This document shows positions 22,554 to 33,775 of a stretch of DNA of 64,000 bases, piece by piece (the stretch's first letter is position 1; each line of letters starts with the position of its first letter). Source of the DNA: Lepidostoma basale (Eukaryota; Arthropoda; Insecta; Trichoptera; Lepidostomatidae); assembly GCA_022606425.2 (NCBI GenBank), contig JAHDVF020000675.1:548848-612847 (forward strand), written 5' to 3'. The position numbers were made by a program, and so were the translations under genes. A model generated the notes under the pieces. The model was not told where the DNA came from. It ran no database searches and was given only the letters and a program-made list of their open reading frames with translations.

Positions 22554-23270
22554 AGCATCAATGTTTAAACCTCTTCACAAATAATTCCATAAATAATATT
22601 AACTTATCAAATAGTCGAAGTAGTCGGGACTATGATAACAATTTTCAAATACATTTTTAAAAAAATTTCAACGTTCCAAATTTTTTTATAATTTTTAAAA
22701 TCAACATTATTTCTCCGACGAAATTTTAATAACCAACATTAAAATACTACCGTGAAAAACTACGCAAGTCATTAAAAAGTAATACACAAAGAAAAAATGG
22801 CTCCCGGGTCCCAGAGAAAATTAGCGAGACAAAAAATGATTATTTTCCTAACTCCGCGCCTTAAAAATTGCATTCAGCGAAAAGTTTTCCAGAAGTTTAA
22901 TTCTTATTAATTATAACTTTCTGACAAGTTCTTCACTTAACTCGAACACTTTAGCGAAATATCTTTTCGTTCTTTTGCTGTTGGAAAAGTTCTGTCAACA
23001 TATAGATTTGAAAGTGATTACGTGCTATGTAAATATTGAGAGAACACTAGAAGAATAAACATTATGCAAAGTCTGGAAACTCGACTATGAGAGGGCACCA
23101 TAAAACTGAAAAGCTTCATTTCATTTCATTAAACTTTCACAATTTTCAGGTCATTAATATAAATTACCGCTCGGGACATTCTAGCGTTAGTTTTAATAAC
23201 GCTAAGCTTGAATACACAAAACGTAGATATGTTTTTATTGATATCGTGATTTTTTTAATAAGGTATGTAA
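22554..23270. other. Gap without recognised features
   Basis: AT-rich; nothing supported. Confidence 0.5.
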
Positions 23271-23276
23271 ATTGAC

Positions 23277-23425
23277 GATGTCGATGACTACAACTGCCAC
23301 ACCGATCCTGGGTTCGATTCCCCACGATGGCAGTGTAATTATCACATTGTTTTTTGTCTGTTGTAGAATTCACGTGACAGTGAAATGGCGATAGATAGCT
23401 ACCTATCACATGTCATGAAAAATAA
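23277..23425 (+). repeat. SINE A copy 4
   Basis: ACTGCCACACCGATCC, B box GGTTCGATTCC, GATGGCAGTGTAATTATCAC, TAGAATTCACGTGACAGTG and AAATGGCGATAGATAGCTAC. The A-box half of the head is damaged. Confidence 0.85.
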
Positions 23426-23454
23426 TTTGATAGCTAAAATGAATTGTATACATT

Positions 23455-23603
23455 TTATATATTTTTTGCAAACAGCAAATAATCCCGAAAAATTAGAGAA
23501 ATTAGAAAATTTAGAAATTTTAAAGGCAAAGAAATGTAAATTGAATATTATAAATAACAAAATTCAAGCTTATTCTCCATTAGTATATAGTATTATACAT
23601 TAA
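23455..23603 (+). pseudogene. Probable PLE GIY-YIG endonuclease C-terminus
   Basis: The frame encodes PEKLEKLENLEILKAKKCKL, then NIINNKIQAYSPLVYSIIH and a stop. This resembles the tail of PLE endonucleases (LExLEI..., N...SPL). It compares with LSNLEILKIKKAIKN...SSPIIHLF in the 43.0-kb copy. Only ~45 residues, no catalytic motif. Confidence 0.45.
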
Positions 23604-23609
23604 CAACTT

Positions 23610-24688
23610 TCCCCCTATACATCTAGCTAAAAAATAATAATACGAGTACTACCTTCAACTTTTGTCACCTTTCTTATTAATGCAATCTACTTCCTTTTAT
23701 TGTTTATCGTTTTATAAATTCTGACGTGTCAATTCTCATATATTTGTTCTTCCAGACAAAAAATTTCAGACATCCTGATACATCAGTTGATTTATTAACT
23801 TTAAATGTACCTAATTTTAATTTGTATGAACCAACCTTTTGAGATTTCTATTATAAAATATAGCGAATTCGATCAAATGCAAGTTTCTACATAAACACAG
23901 TGAATAATTGGCATTTGCATGCATGTTGCGTCACTATATAATAGTATCCATTGTTTGATAAGGGAACGAGTCTGTTCCACGTACGATCTAGAAGCAATAT
24001 CCGGTTGTCGCTTAATGAAATAGCAATTCGTATTAGAAAACCGCTCAGCAGAACGTTTGCGCTATTACGTTCTACGCTGAGCGCACAAGCTTTAGCTAGA
24101 TACGAACTACTTTACTTTTACTATACTATTGTGAAAATTATTTAATCCTTAAATTGGATCAAAGGAAAATATTTCCCGCTTGATACATATTATCCCTGTT
24201 TATTTACACGTAGGTGGTACTGGTAAATAATAATGATATAAAGACGTTTTTTATAGGCATATTTTAGTGCTTCTCCGTTGAAAACAATTTTATTTAACAA
24301 AATCTGTTTCCTGTGGCCCATTTAAGGGTTAAAGTAAATTCAGTTTTAGCTTTCTCAATATTTTACGAATTAATAATCCATTTCTCATCAATGTACTTAT
24401 TACAAATTAATAAAAAAAACTATTTACTGTTAAATTTGTATTGAACTAAGATATTAAACTCTATACCAAATTTATTCTATTTAACTTGAAAAAATAAAGA
24501 TAATATTAAAAATAATCAAATAAATTTAACGTCATGTCAGATCCTTGATTTATTTCCTTTTTTGTAAGTAATTACCTGAACCCCAATAAAAACTTTAAAT
24601 TATTAATTTAATTTTAAATTGAATAAAAATATTTGTTATAACAAAAGCATAAACGTTTCAAAATAATAATCTTTATAACATCTGTCAG
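23610..24688. other. Gap; imperfect hairpin at 24042-24083
   Basis: CGCTCAGCAGAACGT (24042-24056) pairs with ACGTTCTACGCTGAGCG (24067-24083) with a 2-base bulge. No element ends found around it. Confidence 0.55.
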
Positions 24689-24689
24689 A

Positions 24690-24835
24690 TCATGTAAACA
24701 ATTTTATAATATTTTTTAAATGTATCTTTATAATATGTATCACTGAAGGACAGGTTGTCCGAAACATGTCTATGTAATTTAATTTTTTTAATATAAGTGT
24801 TGTATATACAAAGTATACAAAAAATAAAAAGATAA
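24690..24835 (+). ncRNA. PLE 3' end with damaged hammerhead-like motif
   Basis: GTAAACAATTTTATAATATT, TATGTATCACTGAAGGACAG, TTGTCCGAAACATGTC, then GTGTTGTATATACAAAGTAT. Relative to 28856-28896 the core lost about three bases (CUGAAGGAC), so helix II and core cannot both form. Same PLE family as 42.8 kb. Confidence 0.6.
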
Positions 24836-24952
24836 ATAAATCTGGATCAAATATTTATAATCGACGTCAAACATTTCATAATGCCCTAGTTAATTGAAAA
24901 AAGTCTCCCCAATTACATTTATTATAACTTTAAGAAAACTTATGTTAACTTA

Positions 24953-25108
24953 TTAACTAACCATCACGCCATCTCCCCGAAGGAGTAAGCAGAAAGAATG
25001 GACTGCCACACTTTAACCGATGAGGCATTCCATCATTCTCTCTTCGTTCTCACGGTAGATGCGGTGTGATGGGGTGAGCTCATATTCGCCATCAATCGGC
25101 ATCTCCCA
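24953..25108 (-). repeat. RTE-derived short nonautonomous element, copy 2
   Basis: ACTAACCATCACGCCATCTC, GGACTGCCACACTTTAACC then the 5'-end complement GATGAGGCATTCCATCATTC and GATGCGGTGTGATGGGGTG, ending ATCAATCGGCATCTCCC. Same internal junction as the 18.1, 51.9 and 56.4 kb copies. Confidence 0.85.
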
Positions 25109-25264
25109 AATAAAACTGATGTTATTATTAATAATCTTCTAATGCCTAAGAAATTTTATGAAATCTGTAGCTAGCACATTACAACTTTTTGGAATTACTG
25201 TTTTTGATGAGCCTTATATTTTTTAGAAATTTTTAAAATCAGAAAATATTATTGAGAAAACGAA

Positions 25265-25890
25265 GTGTATGACATTCTCAAGAAACCAACTAAGATGCGA
25301 AATCTCCGTACGCCAAGAAAAAATTGAACAGGTAGACCAATTCAGATATCTCGGAACCAAAGTAACTAGCTCTAATGACCTCCCCAGAGAAGTAAGGTCA
25401 CAGGTAGATAAGGCTGCAGCGGTTGCAGGCTACCTGAAAGATGTCATATGGAGAAACGAGGACATGAAGACTGACAGTAAGGTACGCATTTATAAGACCT
25501 GTGTGAGACCAATCCACCAATGTGGCATTGAATCGAGGGCAGACACTGTCAAGACAATCAGCATGCTCAGGACAAGGGAGATGAAAACACTCCACGCTAT
25601 TGCTGGCACAACCCTACGTGATCAAGTTAGGAATACAGCAATCCGAGAAATCTGGGAGGTCAAAAATGTGGTCCGATTGGGACTTCAAAGACGGCGATAC
25701 TGGCATCAACATGTAGAAAGATGAGCTCAAATAGGATACCATACATAGCTCTCCATGGAACGCCAAACGGTCAACGCCGACCAGGAAGACCCCCGAAATG
25801 TTGGAGAGAAAGCTGGAGTTCAGCGTCTCAAGAGGACCCGCCTGAAATAACAGACTAGAGTCTATCAAAAGTGAAGAAGAAGAAGAAGAT
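25265..25890 (+). pseudogene. LINE-1 family RT C-terminal remnant, best copy
   Basis: A 151-codon frame (25269-25724) gives EKIEQVDQFRYLGTKVTSSN, DLPREVRSQVDKAAAVAGYL, VRIYKTCVRPIHQCGIESRA, TLRDQVRNTAIREIWEVKNV and RRRYWHQHVER. Past the stop the frame continues with PNGQRRPGRPPK-like residues, and the unit ends with (GAA)n at 25872-25889. QFRYLG and RPGRPP are the C-terminal hallmarks. EN and the YADD core are absent, so this is a 5'-truncated insertion. Confidence 0.9.
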
Positions 25891-26539
25891 AAAATATTGT
25901 AAAGTCTAAATGTTTTTATGTTTCGTTGCAGATAATAATGAAACTGTCAAATGAAAACTGAGGTTTTATTAAAAATGAATAATGGACAATTTTGACAATT
26001 TTAACATGTCTCACCTTCCAAGGGTATAACCATGTATCCTGGCATTCTGCATTTTCATTTAAAAAATCGTTTTCAAAATAACTCATTTGATGTTAAGCTT
26101 TCTTGCTTTTCAAGTATCAAGCAACTCATAAAACTAAATATTGTAAAAGTATTTTATGGCATTTGTTCCAATCTTATTTCGGGCAAATTCAATTACCTTT
26201 TTTAATTTTTTTAGTACCTTAATACGAGTATGGTAACTAATGAAACCAGTTGAAGGTGGTGCGTTTATGAAAAATTTTAAAACTGGCAATTTTATGACAG
26301 AACTTTTTCACTCTTTATGACATCTGTTACGCCCAAAGGTATTTTCAAACTCTAATATTTAACAGAAATTATAATTTCGTCGAAGGTCTATATGAAGATG
26401 TGCTATAAAAATAAATCCTTTAAAATGACAAAAAAAAAATTATGAGCACATTAAAAATTACTTTCGGACAATAAATTTACGACTAAAACGAACACAATGT
26501 TAAAAGCAGCATTTAATTTTATTTCATGATATTTGTCCA
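25891..26539. other. Gap without recognised features
   Basis: AT-rich; nothing supported. Confidence 0.5.
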
Positions 26540-27065
26540 TTCTTCTTCTTAGTCTTTCGGTGCCGTGTCAGGTCCCCCCAACGTTGGCAATCACTGCAAC
26601 AAAGGCATCTCTATCCTGCACCACTTGGAACATGTTCTGAACTCTTGTTATTCTTGTCCACTCTTTGATGTTCCGTAGCCAGGACAGCTGCCTTCTACCA
26701 ACTCTCCGACATCCCTCCATTTTACACATTAATATCAGTAGAAGGAGGTGATATTTTTCTCCCCTTAGCACATGACAACAGCTCTCTATTGGCTCTGGCT
26801 CTCTGTAGTACGTCAGCATCACTGACTCTATCGGTCCACGGTATACGGAGCATTCTGCGGTATATCCACATATCGAACGCTTCTAACCGGTTAATTACAT
26901 TCAATTTCATAGTCCAGGTTTCACAGCCATATAGTAGAACAGACCATATATAACATTTAATCATTCTCTGTCGGTGTTTCAAGTTAAGATTATCGTTGCA
27001 AAAGAATATTCTCATTTTATTAAATGCAGTGCAACTTCAATTCTGCAATTTATTTCAATGTCCAT
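26540..27065 (-). pseudogene. LINE-2 family RT C-terminal remnant
   Basis: Minus strand: MDIEINCRIEVALHLIK, FFCNDNLNLKHRQRMIKCYI, WSVLLYGCETWTMKLNVINR, LEAFDMWIYRRMLRIPWTDR, then in another frame RVGRRQLSWLRNIKEWTRIT and the end DRDAFVAVIANVGGT. YGCETW, LEAFDMW.YRRMLRI and the final VIANVGGT define the family, also present at 39.9, 48.1 and 57.0 kb. One frameshift near 26750. Confidence 0.92.
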
Positions 27066-27214
27066 TCTATGAAACTTTTTTTTTAAATCAGTTACTATTA
27101 TGTCAACTTAAATAGATATCACCATTCGGTGTTTTCTTCTATTTATATTTCTAGCATTATCTATCATAATAAAGTAACTCATAAATGTATACCTTTGTAG
27201 TACCATGATGACCA

Positions 27215-27715
27215 ATATATCGAAGTACGAGAACAAGTCAATAAAGCTTCCACCGTGTCAAGGTGTCTGAATAATCTGGTCTGGATGAACAAGCACATGC
27301 GTATTAATAGCAAGGTATAAATTTATATAACATGCGTGCGACCTATCATGACGTATGCTGTTGAGACGTGGGCCGACACTGTACGAACCAAGGGTCTGTT
27401 AAGAACATCTGAGATGAAAGTCCTAACTATGATTACTAGTAAAACCCTCCGACATCGTGTCCGTAACGCATACATTAGAAAAACTTGCGAAATATAGAAT
27501 AGTGTTCGGTGGAGTAGATCCAAAAGAAGATACTGGAGGGAACATGTAACCCGAATGGATAGTGACAGACTATGAACATGTAGACATGAATCCCCTCCGG
27601 ACACCGCCCACCTGAAAGATCACCTAAGAGCTGGAAAGACAGCTGAACCTCATCATACCGGAAGACATGAGTTCTGTTCCACAGATCGTTAGATCTATTA
27701 GAAGAATAAGAAAGA
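27215..27715 (+). pseudogene. LINE-1 family remnant, heavily decayed
   Basis: Readable pieces: EVREQVNKASTVSRCLNN, CVRPIMTYAVETWADTVRTK, SEMKVLTMITSKTLRHRVRN, RSKRRYWREHVTRMDSDRL. Stops occur at several sites. The minus-strand 93-codon frame is its shadow. Confidence 0.85.
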
Positions 27716-28335
27716 CATAAATTTATACAAAACTATAAAAGTATTGTTTGATATTTAAAAACGCAGTATATAATCCTTGCTTATTTGATAAACTTTATCA
27801 AAAATGCTTGGTCTTGAAATTAAAAGTTTATTGGTTGTATATTTCGTGCGTTTCTATTTCGCATATTTATTTTTCAATCGATTGGATTCAACACAAACAC
27901 ATCTTTAAAATAATACACTAAAGGAAACTTTGCAGTCGGCCCTACCCTCTGCATAAAGGAATCTCTTGGAAGTTTCATGAAAATTGATGTTCTCTCGAAG
28001 TGTTTCAATTAGTTTTGTCTGATTAATTGTTATTCTATTTTCAACTAAGATGAATTTCTACATATGGTTCAATAAAGTTTTATGAAAAAAAAACACAAAA
28101 GCTAAATTAATCTTATACTCGTATATGTATTTTGACCGATACAGGGAGTTAACTAACGATTATCTGGCGCTGTGGCAGAAACATATAATAGAAATGAAAA
28201 GGCTAGAGATCGGACTGAATGGAGTAATCTATAAAGGTTTATTGTAGACTAATCTCTACAATTATTACCATGAAAAATGAAGTTGTATAAAATAAATGCA
28301 ATTATATTTTTAAAAAACTTTTCATATTGTTTTAG
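27716..28335. other. Gap without recognised features
   Basis: AT-rich; nothing supported. Confidence 0.5.
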
Positions 28336-28450
28336 AAGGGCGAAATATGTCATTCCCGTAAAATATAATAAAACTTCTAGAAAACTGACGTTTTCATTCA
28401 TATTAATTATTTAATATGGAGTTTTACGTCATTTTTCAAGAAACAATAAA
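28336..28450 (+). repeat. Repeat G 3' body
   Basis: AGGGCGAAATATGTCATTCC, AAAACTTCTAGAAAACTGAC, GTTTTCATTCATATTAATTA, TTTAATATGGAGTTTTACGT. The same ordered blocks follow the G hammerhead-like motif at 33.9, 53.85, 54.2 and 58.4 kb. Confidence 0.75.
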
Positions 28451-28655
28451 TAAATACAAGTTGATAAAAAATTAACTAAAAATCAAAATAATACTTATTA
28501 ATATATTATCTATAAAGATTTTATTGAAGGTTAGGGTGTAAACACTGTGGAAATCCATTGTTTATTTAAAAGGAAAGTTTCTTCCACTGTTAATATCTAT
28601 TATATTTATAAAATGTAAGGCAAGTGTAAAAATTCGATCTGAATATGTTTTAATG

Positions 28656-28697
28656 TATACACCAGAGGATGGAGGTCATCTCTGAAACATGTAATGA
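28656..28697 (+). ncRNA. Decayed hammerhead-like motif, PLE type
   Basis: CCAGAGGAUGGAGGUCAUCUCUGAAACAUGU order (core CUGAAGA changed to CAGAGGA; cleavage-site UC lost). Family of 50820-50858. Confidence 0.45.
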
Positions 28698-28827
28698 GAT
28701 ATTTTAGTTAATATAAAAAAATTATAAATAAAGTAGATATTAACAGTATTACAAATTCTCCTTTAAATTATCTATAAAAACATGCAAAAAATAATTAATA
28801 CGAATGAAAATATATTTTATTCAACTA

Positions 28828-28955
28828 TAAACAATTTTATAATATTTTTAATGTGTATCACTGAAGAAGGACTGGTTGTTTGAAACATGTCTGATATGTA
28901 ATTTTAATAGTGTTGTATATACAAATTATATAAAAATAGAAGAAGACAAAAAGAT
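28828..28955 (+). ncRNA. PLE 3' end with well-preserved hammerhead core
   Basis: Motif 28856-28896: stem I UAUCA (28856-28860) pairs with UGAUA (28892-28896); CUGAAGA 28861-28867; unpaired A; stem II GGAC/GUUU (wobble pairs) with loop UGGUU; GAAA 28882-28885; minimal palindromic stem III CAUG; UC 28890-28891 at the cleavage position. All conserved core positions are present. Upstream AACAATTTTATAATATTTTT and downstream GTGTTGTATATACAAA match other PLE 3' ends. Confidence 0.72.
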
Positions 28956-28974
28956 TAGATTTTATTATAGAAAT

Positions 28975-29030
28975 TATATTTTGTGGGAATGACGCGTTTT
29001 GCTTTGCTATAGCATTATCAATCAAGCGCG
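28975..29030 (-). repeat. Repeat G end, reverse
   Basis: TGTGGGAATGACGCGTTTTG and CTATAGCATTATCAATC match the G family terminus, with a degenerate stem and core. Confidence 0.6.
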
Positions 29031-29944
29031 TTCTTGTTTATATACACGAGTTAAACAAGCAGAATGCGGTTACAAAGGTTATGATAGTGTCTTAATACAT
29101 TATTAGCAATAATTAAGTTATAAACTAAAATAAAAACGAAAATCTGGAACTTGTTAAATAAATAAATGATTATTTATGTATAAAATGCTTAACATACACA
29201 GATAATGAATAAAATAATCCTTGGTGTTAGATTATTTATATAATTAAAATTAACATAAGAAATTTCACACCATAGCTGAAGCTACAGTAAAATGTTACAT
29301 TGTGTATTTCCGTTATGGCTACTAGCATTTATTTAGAAAAACTCTGTACAATAATTTTATTACGAAGGTAATATAAAGTTATTACAGGATTTATAGCTCC
29401 TGAGTGTACCATTCATGTAAAAAATGTGTGTTGCGCCGTAATAAATAAAATAAAAATCTTTTTATTTAGGAATAATAAGGCGCACATGTATCAAAAGCAT
29501 TTTTTTATTAAAATCTACGAAAACACCTATTTTTTTAGATTGACGTTTTCTTTGTTATAACCAATATGATTTTGATATATATTTCATTTCATTCGTATAT
29601 GTATCCCTTTATATTGTCAATTGCGGATTCAATCATTATCCATCTTGTTAGTTTAAATAGTTGGATACTTGTAGAATCGATTTAATTTAAGGGGAAGCAC
29701 TTAGTGAACAGTTTCATAATGCTTCAATCAGCAATCTGTCACCAATCGTCATCTCTGTGTTAAGTATCAATTTGATTGTTATCTGTCGACTTGCGTAATT
29801 TTGGTAACATCAGAATCAGATATCAGCGTGTATATTATATATATTTTGGAAGTAATTTTACTGTGACTTATTTTGATATTATAAAGTAAAATACTATTAA
29901 AGAAAAATAGAAGCTGCTAATAACAATTTCTTCAGCTTATAATA
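29031..29944. other. Gap without recognised features
   Basis: AT-rich; nothing supported. Confidence 0.5.
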
Positions 29945-30350
29945 ATGCCGTGTCAGGTCCCGAATGCTTTCTCGCCACAGTGATTTCATAGGAAGTGTTA
30001 CTGGAGTAGTTTCTCGTCGCCTCCTCCAGTTTTTTTTCTTTTGGTGTTACCTTTCCTTAGCTGGTGGATTTTGGTTTGGTGCAATCACACTTTCTCCCTT
30101 CCCTGCCTGTTGTGGCCCTGGCAGTAAGGACAGTGTTCAGATAACTCGAAACTCACGGACTCACGAGGATCAGTTTGTGAAGACAAGGAGCCGGAATTAC
30201 TGGAAGTTTTCCGGTCGTCATGCGAGGTAGTGTTTGACGGCATTTTCTTGGTACGTACCAGCAAGATATATCCCATCGTGGCACTTACAGTCATTCGAAT
30301 CCCATAAAAGCTACAAATATTAAATGGAAAAGTTTCAGTTAACCTCAAAA
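29945..30350. other. Unassigned region with open frames on both strands
   Basis: The minus frame (30348-30085) includes MPSNTTSHDDRKTSSNSGSL and SEHCPYCQGHNRQGREKV; the plus frame covers 29964-30230. No domain recognised. ACTCCAGTAACACTTCCTAT (minus) resembles GTCAGTAACACTTTCTAGGA near 54.09 kb, hinting at a repeat. It could be part of an unknown element or a host exon; neither is shown. Confidence 0.3.
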
Positions 30351-30711
30351 AAAAAGCTTTTAAATATATACATTTCTGTATCGATGTAAACGTGAGACGT
30401 GCTGTAGATTAAACTTTATTTGAATTTATTAAAAAAAAATTCAATTACTAACTTTAAGAGAAATATGAAATTTTAACTGAAATACAATAAAAGTCCGTCT
30501 TAAGATACACAATATAACATTTTATTTTCAACATGTTTTTATTATGATGATCGGTTTCGTCAATAAAAGTGGCGCTTGAATTGCTTTAAAAAGCAATAAA
30601 GTATTTTGTAATTTTATTTTAAATTAAATAATTGTTTTTACATTCTAAATTAACTATGTGGTATTATATTATAGGACAATGTTTTCCACTTTTGTTTTTT
30701 TTTATCTTATA

Positions 30712-30955
30712 ACTAACTAACTAACCATCACACCATCTCCCCGAAGGGGTAGGCAGAAAGAATGCACTGCCGCACTTTTCTTTCCTGAAAAATTTCTCTT
30801 GCTTCCTCAAGATTCATACATCGTGTCATGCACGCGCGTCGATTTCTCTGACTTCTTACCTGGCCGACATTCAATATTTGATTTATTTGATTGTGCCACG
30901 TTTTCCTCGGTTTTCCTCTATTTATAGTTCCATTTACATCGTTTATAACTCGTGA
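30712..30955 (-). pseudogene. RTE 3' fragment
   Basis: Tail AACTAACTAACTAACC, then CCCCGAAGGGGTAGGCAGAA, TGCACGCGCGTCGATTTCTC, ACATTCAATATTTGATTTAT, CCACGTTTTCCTCGG and a break near 30945. Close to the copies at 19.9 and 62.2 kb. Confidence 0.9.
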
Positions 30956-31237
30956 TAATTAGTATATGGTATTGATTATCAAAGGATATATTAAATATTT
31001 TATATGGATGCTTACATCATGACATTAAATACATATGTATTGAATTTAATAAAATTATTGTCATACATAGGTTGCCTTTTATGTTTTTACAATCGAACAG
31101 TAGATGGCGTTAGTGAGTTGTGGTATCACAGTATTTGTGAACATTGACGTTTGTTATTGCAACGCCAGGGGCAACATAGTAATTGACCGATTAGGTTGTT
31201 GATAGTGAACGTTTCAAAGAAGCAAGTTTGTGCGAAA

Positions 31238-32475
31238 ATGGAGATCACACGTGAAGGTTTTCGTTAAATGATTTTTTATGATTTAAAAAAAGGCCTTACT
31301 CGACAACAATGCATTGAATCGCTTCGTGCAACTTTTGGTAATGAAGCACCATCAGAGAAGACTGTTTGCAATTGGTTTGCAGAATTTTGTCGTGGTCGTT
31401 TGTCCGTCAGTGATGAATGACGAGAAGGTCGGCCAAAATCGGTTGTCATTCCGAGAAACATCGATGCTGGGCGCATTATGATTAAAGAAGTTCGGCATGT
31501 GACTTACAGACAGATAGAGGCTACTCTTGGCATATCGCAGACTGCAATACAATCGATTTTGCATGAGCATTTAGGTGTGAAAAAGATTTGTTCCAGATGG
31601 ATTCCGCATAATTTGACCGAAACGAAAAAAAGGCTCGTGTTGATTGATGTCACGAAATGTTGAAAAAATTCGACCAAGGAAGGTTCAAAATCCGTATTCA
31701 ACATAGTTAAAAGACACGAAACTTGGATATATTTGTATGAACCTGAAAACAAACAACAGTATACTGTTAGGGTGTTTTTTTCTTTTTAAAAAAAAAGACT
31801 AATACCAAAGATTTCAATCAATGATATTAGAATTTATTTCACAATCTTCAATATGAGCAGAAAATAGCTCATTATTATGAAGAAGGAATCTGGTCGTGTC
31901 CAGGCTCGAACCCAAGTCCTCTGGATCAGAAGTCAAGCGTTCTATCCCCTAGACCACCACCCGATTTTACGATGAACCCAACCCCACTAAAGTGGTTCGT
32001 TCACGGAGCACTTCCAAGAAAATGATCGCTTGTTTCTTCGGTTGTACTGGACACTTTGCATTCCTTCCTTTAAAGGATCGAAGAACGGTTAATGCCAAAT
32101 GGTAAACAACAATATGTTTGCCAACGGTCTTCGATGAGTTAAGGAAAAACAACAAAACGCATCATTTTTCATCACGACAATGCCAGCTCCCATAAAGCAC
32201 GTCAAACAACTGAATATTTGAAGGATAAAAACATTGAATTTATGACTCATTTCCCGTATTCACCTGATTTATCTCCTAATGACTTTTTCTTGTTCCCTAC
32301 TGACAAACAAAAGATGCGTGGATAGCGATTTTCATCACCTCAAGAAGCTGTTGAAGATTTTCAAAACCATGTTTCTACAATATCAGGTTCAGAGTGGAGA
32401 AAATGTTTCCAGAATTAGTTTGAACGTATGCAAAAATGTATAGACCTAAAAAGCAAATATTTCGAAAAGCAATAA
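31238..32475 (+). pseudogene. mariner transposase pseudogene (DD34D type)
   Basis: Starts MEITREGFR then stop; continues GLTRQQCIESLRATFGNEAP, VCNWFAEFCRGRLS, a second stop, REGRPKSVV, HVTYRQIEATLGISQTAIQS and CSRWIPHNLTETKKR. The first catalytic Asp is lost: DESWIY-equivalent reads HETWIY (His codon 31715-31717). The second Asp lies in HHDNASSH (32176-32178) and the third in SPDLSPNDFFLF (32281-32283); 34 residues separate them. C-terminus ERMQKCIDLKSKYFEKQ ends at 32475. SINE B splits the frame between VRVF and DEPNPTKVV. Confidence 0.95.
31777..31968 (-). repeat. SINE B copy 3 inserted in mariner
   Basis: Minus strand: AAATCGGGTGGTGG, A box TGGTCTAGGGG, B box GGTTCGAGCC, CGACCAGATTCCTTC, GAGCTATTTTCTGCTCATAT, AAATAAATTCTAATATCATT and a long A/T-rich end. 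It interrupts the transposase reading frame, so this SINE moved after the mariner. Confidence 0.92.
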
Positions 32476-32543
32476 AACACTTTGTTTCAAGCTTACTTGT
32501 TTCTGTTTTACTTTTTGTAAAAACTTAAAAGGCAACCCTCGTA

Positions 32544-33645
32544 ATATCAGAAAACATATAATAGATAAATCTATTTATTAAATTAATATTTTAATAAAGT
32601 TCTTATAGCTCATCTTAATCAAAGTAAAATGTGGTCAAACCGCCACTTGATATATCGTATACATAAGTTTTAGTTGTGTTAAAATATCAAAATATCTATA
32701 GTCATTGGACCCAGAGAGCCACGTCCGATAAACATTTTATATCAGAGTCTTCGGAGCCTTCCTCAACGCCTCTCAAGAGATTATCCCAGCAAAAATACCC
32801 GTACGCAAGCTAAATTATTGAGGTAATAAGAAGTAGCCGTGATCCCGTGATTAGAGTGGGAAGAAGCGGACTACATATAAAGGTTGGATATTAGATCCTA
32901 GATTTCACGTAACAACGGCTACCAGTGTAATGTAATTAATTAATAAAAAGCAAAAGATGTTTCCCTACATGACATCAATGAAAAGTGGAAGAAGCAATAC
33001 AATGTGAAAATTGACGGGATAGAATTTGACTGGAAACTTTATGGATCATATATCCATATTGAAAAAATAACTATATATTTAATTATTGACGCCTTTCTGA
33101 ATTTATATTTATTTCAACAATAAATAAGTTGCTGTATTAAATTTAAAATGAAATTCAAAAAAACACATTTTTAATTCTTTAAAAACAAGTTCAAACAGAA
33201 AATTCAATATCACATACAAATTATTTAAGCCACCAAATGTATCATAATAAATATTTAGTATTAATGAAAACGTCTGTTTTTGTTTGTTTGTTAAGGTTTT
33301 ATTATCAGTATGAGCGATATGTTCGCTTTGTTAGGGTAATCTCAAATGTCAACATTTAAAATTTATCAAAATCTAGTTCAATCAAACTTATAGAAAGCAC
33401 CGATTTAATCTAGAAAATATTATTCATAAATTACGTCTGTTCAAAATCCTTTGGAGAAGACACGTTTTCATTAATATATCGTTGAGTGGCAGAAAATGAT
33501 TGAATAATTTATGTATATTTTTTAAATCACCAATGCGTCACTAGAACAGGTTTATCCCACCAGGGTGGAATTAAAATTGGGTACTTGATTAACGGCCAAT
33601 TAAAAAAACAATGATTAGTAATTGTTAGGTGATTTTCAAGCAATA
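32544..33645. other. Gap without recognised features
   Basis: AT-rich; no gene or element ends seen. Confidence 0.5.
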
Positions 33646-33649
33646 TGTT

Positions 33650-33775
33650 TTCTAGAAGTTTTATTATACCTGTATTTTGTGGGAATGGCATGTTTTGCCT
33701 CACTAAGGCATTATCAAATGTTTGATAATGCCTTAAAAATGCGAAACATTTGATTCCCACAAAAAAGCTGTCCTC
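33650..33775. repeat. Repeat G palindrome (head-to-head ends)
   Basis: GTGGGAATGGCATGTTTTGC...ACTAAGGCATTATCAAATG is followed by its inverse TTTGATAATGCCTTAAAAAT, GCGAAACATTTGATTCCCAC. Each half resembles UUGAUAA-U-stem-GAAA-CAUGUC. G body sequence continues at 33955-34045 (GAAACTTCTAGAAAACATAC, ATTTAATGTGGAGTTTTACA). Confidence 0.75.

Larger units (their letters stand above)
31066..32541 (+). mobile_element. mariner transposon with SINE B insertion
   Basis: Bounded by TA at 31064-31065 and 32542-32543. Left TIR CATAGGTTGCCTTTTATG; right TIR, reverse-complemented, CGAGGGTTGCCTTTTAAG, followed in both by TTTTTAC. Length is 1476 bp, or about 1.28 kb without the SINE, as expected for mariner. 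The transposase is broken. Confidence 0.95.
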
